DNA from: Bin87 sp965243255
Lineage (GTDB): Bacteria; Chloroflexota; Dehalococcoidia; Lucifugimonadales; UBA3495
Assembly (NCBI GenBank): GCA_965243255.1
Contig: CBDEUH010000004.1
Span: 1,922,001 to 1,986,000 of the forward strand
Direction: 5' to 3'
Length of the DNA: 64,000 nucleotides
Shown: one piece after another, positions 59,790 to 64,000 of the stretch
How the letters are laid out: each line of letters starts with the position of its first letter
Numbering within the stretch: the stretch's first letter is position 1
Program-made: the position numbers and the translations under genes
Notes under the pieces: model-generated
Seen by the model: only the letters and a program-made list of their open reading frames with translations
Told to the model about the DNA's origin: nothing
The model's database searches: none

Positions 59790-61205
59790 TCAGACGAAGG
59801 GTTCGACTGTCCAGTAGGCGCGCGGGTCGGAAGGGGTATTGCCGACCCACCGAACCATCCCTCGGGATTCCAACTCCCGCAGAGCGCGCAAGGCTACCGG
59901 ACGGGAGCGCTTGGATAAGCGCATCAGGTCGCCAGTGCTGCATCGCCCTGCCAGCGAAAGCTGACGTAAAACGACTCGGGCCAAGGGCGACAGCGCCGTC
60001 AATTCGCCGGGTCCGATTATCTCGCCCAGCAGAGTGACTGTCACCCCACCCGACGACTGCCGCACTGTCGGCCTTTGCCTGCCGCCGGATTCCATCACGG
60101 CCACCATACGGCGCAATCCTTCTCCCAGCTCCTGCCCATACGATAAGTCGGCCATCACTCGCGCGATCCGTGGGTTGCGGGCGAATCGCCTTACGTCGCC
60201 CAAATCGTCCACCGACGCAATACCCGGGAAACGGCCCGGACTGGATACTTCAAGTCGGTCATCGAATACCTCAAGCCGGATGTGGTCACCGAAGTTGCTG
60301 TAAGCCCGATGGATAACGGCGTTAACCAGAGCCTCCAGCCAAACTTCTTCCGGCACGATGTCAAGCCAGCCAAATCTCCCATCCGGCCCTAACGCCCTCC
60401 GCTTGGGCATCGCTTCACGCATTACTATTTGGGCGGTATCCACCTGGTGGGGCAGCGTGCCTTCGCAGCGAACGTCGCTGACCAGATTCTGTTCCGTGCC
60501 GGTACGACGCTCCCGACCGGAGTATTTCAGGACCCTGACATACGCTTGCGGATACGCCCTTTGCGGATTAGCGCCGAACAGCAGCATACCGGCGGTTGAC
60601 AACTCTCCATTGGCGTTAATCAAGTCGCGCGCTTCCAGCAGACGTTGGGAGTTGGAATGGTCAACCGTATCCGCATAATCGGCAACGCTTTTCTCGTCCA
60701 GATCACTATGGCCGTAAGTCCGTGACGGCGTAACCTCAAAAGTAGTATCTCCGCGGTCATAGCGCAGTTCCATGCGTTGTTCAAATGATAACCGGCGGTC
60801 TTCATCTCCCACGCGCAGGAAAACCTCGTCGGAAACGGTGCTATGCACCTGAACGCCAGGGGGCACCGTAATCACAAGCAGGTGGTTGTTTGCGCCTTGG
60901 CGATTAACGCAATCCAACAGGGTTACGTCGTATCGAACGGGTGGCTGGGTGAAGTCCAGCCCGGCCTGTCGCCATCCGTTTTGAGCCGGATGATGGTCAT
61001 CCACTCCCTCGCAGACGCCGTTATGCAGTCCGATGGCAATCGTGCCACCCTCAGCGTTGGCCATGGCAACCAGTGTTCTAGCTAGATCACGCGGGGCGAC
61101 ACGGCCACTTTTGCGCTCGAACCATTGACCTTCCGGTTCGTTGAGCAACCGCTCCGTGACCGCGTGAGGTGGCATAGCCAGTAGGCTTTCCATCGGTGGT
61201 AGCAT
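59790..61205 (-). CDS. AlbA_2/Schlafen-like DNA-binding protein with ATPase and winged-helix domains
   Basis: 471 residues. An N-terminal AlbA_2 domain (about 25-150: EGQWFERKSG, LVAMANAEGGTIAIG), a middle domain with a GHKL-like helix NAVIHRAYSNFGDHI (about 290-305) and EGLRRMVAVME, and a C-terminal winged helix (about 410-460, CSTGDLMRLSKRSRPVALRAL). This is the usual order for putative transcription regulators of this class. Palindromes with the same half-site lie on both sides, so it probably controls its own expression. Confidence 0.85.
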   Translation of the reverse strand: MLPPMESLLAMPPHAVTERLLNEPEGQWFERKSGRVAPRDLARTLVAMANAEGGTIAIGLHNGVCEGVDDHHPAQNGWRQAGLDFTQPPVRYDVTLLDCVNRQGANNHLLVITVPPGVQVHSTVSDEVFLRVGDEDRRLSFEQRMELRYDRGDTTFEVTPSRTYGHSDLDEKSVADYADTVDHSNSQRLLEARDLINANGELSTAGMLLFGANPQRAYPQAYVRVLKYSGRERRTGTEQNLVSDVRCEGTLPHQVDTAQIVMREAMPKRRALGPDGRFGWLDIVPEEVWLEALVNAVIHRAYSNFGDHIRLEVFDDRLEVSSPGRFPGIASVDDLGDVRRFARNPRIARVMADLSYGQELGEGLRRMVAVMESGGRQRPTVRQSSGGVTVTLLGEIIGPGELTALSPLARVVLRQLSLAGRCSTGDLMRLSKRSRPVALRALRELESRGMVRWVGNTPSDPRAYWTVEPFV

Positions 61206-61222
61206 ACCCTATAACTATATCA

Positions 61223-61243
61223 TACTGTTAATTATTTACAGTA
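61223..61243 (-). promoter_or_regulatory. operator-like palindrome in the AlbA_2 promoter region
   Basis: TACTGT (61223-61228), nine A/T bases, ACAGTA (61238-61243), 18 bases upstream of the start codon. The arms match the TACTGTAAA half-sites downstream of the gene. Confidence 0.55.
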
Positions 61244-61392
61244 AGCTTGGCGTTCCTGATTCGTGCGTTTTGAGCCATATCTGTCGTTTGCCCCGGCCGG
61301 CGTCAGCGGTTACACTGCCTGCGGCGCTCGTTGCGCGCTGGCCCGCCTCTGGCGGGTTGAATTATGGATCAGCATTGAGGCAGGTTCCAGTA

Positions 61393-62718
61393 GTGGCGAC
61401 AGCAGACGGCACGGCAGCCCCGCCGGGGCAATCCGCTCCTGGCGGGGGTATGTACTACGGGTGGTGGATGGTAGCCATCACCTCGGTGATGTCCTTCTTT
61501 GCCAGCGGGATTTTCTTTCGTGGGTTCGGCGTGCTGGTGATTCCCATTCGGGACCAGTTGGGCATAACCCAGGCCCAGACCAACCTGATCTTCTCCATCG
61601 CCCGGGCCGAGGGCGGCCTGGAAGGGCCGGTCGCAGGCTGGCTGATCGACAAGTGGGGCAACCGCGCCGTGCTGGTGCCCTCGCTGCTCATCGCCGTAAT
61701 CGGATACGCGGTCATGGCTTTCTGGCTGCCCGGCTTCTGGGGGTTCGCGCTCATCTACCTGGGCCTGGTGTCGCTGGGGAACAGCATGGCATTCCAGCAC
61801 GCCTGCTTCGCGGGCCTGAACCAGTGGTTCCAGCGACGACGTTCCCTGGCAATCTCGATCCTGGCGGCGGTGTCCTCCCTGGGCGGGCTGGCGTTGATTC
61901 CCACCATGAACTTGCTCATCGACAAGTCCAGTTTGCGGTGGGGCCTGATCGCGTCGGGCGGGTTTTACGCGATTATTCTGCTGCCCCTGTGCATCTGGTT
62001 TCGCAACAAGCCCGAGGATATGGGCCTGCTGCCCGACGGAGCTACCCGACCGCCGACGGCGCGTACCGGCCGGGGCGCTGCCGCACCGCGAGAGACCCGC
62101 GACTACACAACGCGAGAAGCGCTGCGGACGCAAGCCTATTGGCTGCTGCTGCTGGGCGCGGGACTGCGGCAGACGGCCACGCTGGGCATACTGGTCAGCC
62201 TGTTCCCCATCCTGGTGGATGACAAGGGCATGAGCACGCAGATGGCGGCGAACCTGATCGGCGTCATGTCCTTCATCAACTTCGCATCCCGCCTGGCGTT
62301 GGGATACCTGGGCGACCGCGTTTCCAAGAAAGGCATCATGTTCTTCAGCCTGACGGTCGAGGGGATCGGATACCTTTTCCTCTGGCTGGGCGACTGGCAA
62401 ACGGCCATCGGCATCACGCTGGTGCTGGGGTTCATACTGTGCGAGGGGATGATGGACGGCGCCGGCGTAATCGTGTGGGCGGCGTTGGGCGAATACTTTG
62501 GCCGAGACCGGTTCGCCACGCTGCGAGGGTACATCACCTTCGCCTACGCCTGGGCGCTGGTGGCGTCGCCGGTGTACGCCGGGTGGGTGGCCGACCGCTT
62601 TGGAACCTACGACTACGCCATCGTGCCGGGGGCCATCTGCGCCTTTGCGGCGGGGGCCTGCTTCCTGTTCATCAAGCGTCCGCCGGAGCTGACGACAGAG
62701 CCGCAACCGGGCGTATGA
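61393..62718 (+). CDS. MFS transporter, monocarboxylate/oxalate-formate antiporter type
   Basis: About 441 residues, 12 helices. GGGMYYGWWMVAITSVMSFF leads into the first helix; KPEDMGLLPDGA lies between the halves, the same motif as the carriers at 21410 and 52618, so the three are paralogues. Start uncertain: GTG at 61393 with an AGG-rich site upstream is used, and an ATG at 61450 is the alternative. Probably an inner-membrane organic-acid carrier. Confidence 0.85.
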   Translation: MATADGTAAPPGQSAPGGGMYYGWWMVAITSVMSFFASGIFFRGFGVLVIPIRDQLGITQAQTNLIFSIARAEGGLEGPVAGWLIDKWGNRAVLVPSLLIAVIGYAVMAFWLPGFWGFALIYLGLVSLGNSMAFQHACFAGLNQWFQRRRSLAISILAAVSSLGGLALIPTMNLLIDKSSLRWGLIASGGFYAIILLPLCIWFRNKPEDMGLLPDGATRPPTARTGRGAAAPRETRDYTTREALRTQAYWLLLLGAGLRQTATLGILVSLFPILVDDKGMSTQMAANLIGVMSFINFASRLALGYLGDRVSKKGIMFFSLTVEGIGYLFLWLGDWQTAIGITLVLGFILCEGMMDGAGVIVWAALGEYFGRDRFATLRGYITFAYAWALVASPVYAGWVADRFGTYDYAIVPGAICAFAAGACFLFIKRPPELTTEPQPGV

Positions 62719-62729
62719 CCCCGGCCCGT

Positions 62730-62737
62730 GCTACAAT
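62730..62737 (+). promoter_or_regulatory. extended -10 of the class III aminotransferase gene
   Basis: TGCTACAAT ending at 62737, about 30 bases before the ATG at 62768; no clear -35. Confidence 0.45.
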
Positions 62738-62767
62738 GCGAAAACCCCCGAACATCGGAGCAGGAAA

Positions 62768-64000
62768 ATGTCCACCACCACCATTCTGGAACAGTACATT
62801 GCCAATCACCCCGGCTCCGCCGAACGCTATCGGGAGGCCGTCAGCATCTTTCCCGGCGGCGTTACCCACGACAATCGCTACGCCGAGCCGTTTCCGCTGT
62901 ACATCACCCACGGGCAGGGGCCGCGCAAGTGGGACGTGGACGGCCACGAGTACATCGACTACGTTTCGGGACACGGGGCGCTGATCTTGGGGCACTCTCA
63001 TCCGGCCATCGCCGACGCCGTGGCCGAGCAGATTCGCCGGGGCACTCACCTGGGCGCGTGCACCGACGAGGAAGTGCGCTGGGCCCGGGCGATTATGAAC
63101 CTGATGCCGGCCATCGAACGAGTGCGCTTCCACAGCAGCGGCACCGAGGCCACGCTGATGGCCATGCGGCTGGCCCGGGCCTACACCGGGCGCAACAAGG
63201 TCATCAAGCTGCAGGACCACTTCCACGGCTGGCACGACTACGCCATGGCCGGCTCCGACCGTCCGGCGCCCGGCATCCCCGCCGAGTCCTGGGGCAGCAT
63301 GGTCATCGTTCCCGCCGGCGATTTGGACGCCGCGGAGCAGGCCATGGAGCGCGACTCCGACATCGCCGCCATCATCCTGGAACCCACCGGCGCCCACTAC
63401 GGCCAGCTGCCCTTTGACGTGCCGACCTACCTGGCCGGTCTGCGACAGCTGTGCGACCGCCACGGCGTGGTGCTGATCTTCGACGAAGTGGTTACCGGAT
63501 TCCGCGCCTCATCCGGCGGGGCGCAGGTGCGCTACGGCGTCACGCCCGACCTCACCACCATGGCCAAGATCGTGGCGGGCGCGCTGCCCGGCGGCGCGGT
63601 GGGCGGCAAGGCCGACATCGTGGACATGATAGCCCAGCGGGGCGACCCCCAGTGGGACAACACCGAGCGGGTCTATCATCCCGGGACGTTCAACGGCAAC
63701 CCGCTGTCCGCGGTGGCCGGCGCAACCTGCCTGGAGATGATTGCCGCCGAGCCCATCAACGCCCAGGCCGACGCCATGGCCGCCCGCCTGAAGGCCGGCC
63801 TGAACGAGGTTTTCACTCGCATGGAGGTCAGCGGCCACGCTTACGGCGTCGCGTCCATGATTCACTTCACGCTGGCCGACGGCGACTTCGACCGCGAGTT
63901 CGGCGCCGACGTGAACCGTCGCATCAAGGCGGCGGCGGCCACGGCGGCCGTAACCGGCATCAAGCGGGGCCTGCAGAACCACGGCGTTGACATCATGGGG
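62768..64000 (+). CDS. class III aminotransferase, glutamate-1-semialdehyde aminomutase-like (3' end outside window)
   Basis: 411 residues are visible and the frame is open to the window end. Pyridoxal phosphate enzyme: FHSSGTEATLMAMRLARAYTGRNKVIK (phosphate-binding and structural core; SSGTEA is the key part), HFHGWHDYAM, FDEVVTGFRASSGGAQ with the cofactor Asp, and the Schiff-base Lys in TMAKIVAGALPGGAVGG (about 273). It matches HemL-like aminomutases and related decarboxylating or beta-amino acid aminotransferases. A tetrapyrrole role is possible but no other haem genes are near. Confidence 0.88.
   Translation, partial: MSTTTILEQYIANHPGSAERYREAVSIFPGGVTHDNRYAEPFPLYITHGQGPRKWDVDGHEYIDYVSGHGALILGHSHPAIADAVAEQIRRGTHLGACTDEEVRWARAIMNLMPAIERVRFHSSGTEATLMAMRLARAYTGRNKVIKLQDHFHGWHDYAMAGSDRPAPGIPAESWGSMVIVPAGDLDAAEQAMERDSDIAAIILEPTGAHYGQLPFDVPTYLAGLRQLCDRHGVVLIFDEVVTGFRASSGGAQVRYGVTPDLTTMAKIVAGALPGGAVGGKADIVDMIAQRGDPQWDNTERVYHPGTFNGNPLSAVAGATCLEMIAAEPINAQADAMAARLKAGLNEVFTRMEVSGHAYGVASMIHFTLADGDFDREFGADVNRRIKAAAATAAVTGIKRGLQNHGVDIMG

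Overview
The window reads as chromosomal DNA of a GC-rich, aerobic heterotroph of the phylum Chloroflexota, most like the SAR202/Dehalococcoidia-related lineages. This placement is inference, with no marker-gene search behind it. The reasons are: a coenzyme F420 ligase (CofE) beside F420/FMN luciferase-like oxidoreductases, a three-gene molybdenum hydroxylase, a CaiB family CoA-transferase, ThDP-dependent lyases, several related MFS carriers, a B12-dependent acyl-CoA mutase with an ATP:cob(I)alamin adenosyltransferase elsewhere, and promoters with an extended -10 of the form TGnTAnnAT. Genes are dense, often overlap by four bases (ATGA), and mostly have clear Shine-Dalgarno sites.

Layout. 1-1562: acyl-CoA mutase. 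1563-3250: an AT-richer island with a DRT2-type defence reverse transcriptase and a structured leader that should be its template RNA. 3281-7438: EF-G-like GTPase, RNase HI, a duplicated barrel protein and a HEPN pair. 7770-15469: Asp-box propeller, hydrolase, oxidoreductases, Nudix, GNATs, MoaD-like protein, lipoprotein cytochrome c. 15551-20093: molybdenum hydroxylase operon, interrupted by a retropepsin cassette with its own promoter. 20280-21391: HicA toxin and a HicB-GNAT fusion. 21410-30072: MFS carriers, VOC enzyme, a second retropepsin operon, DUF1385 protein, ribosomal proteins L21-L27-L31, SRAP protein. 30177-34313: CaiB enzyme, tandem repeat, a five-repeat CRISPR array and a 620-residue TnpB/Cas12-like nuclease ending 24 bases from the array. 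34436-37798: a short phage packaging module (zinc ribbon, terminase, portal) without capsid genes. 37882-47031: phosphate transport, two ThDP enzymes, tRNA-Gly, formate dehydrogenase, HigBA. 47169-51262: a large DNA methyltransferase and a base-skewed spacer. 51277-64000: flavin monooxygenase, MFS carriers, HisA/HisH, cobalamin adenosyltransferase, two PaREP1-like paralogues, CofE, DNA polymerase IV, a PLD-zinc ribbon protein, an AlbA_2/ATPase regulator bracketed by palindromes, and the start of a class III aminotransferase.

How it fits together. The metabolic genes suggest uptake and oxidation of small carboxylic acids and recalcitrant organic compounds. Between them sit many small defence, toxin-antitoxin or mobile-derived modules (DRT2, the CRISPR-linked TnpB-like protein, HicAB, HigBA, HEPN proteins, methyltransferase, PLD protein, phage remnant). 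The two strongest leads are the DRT2 locus at 1610-3250 and the CRISPR array plus compact RuvC effector at 32155-34313.
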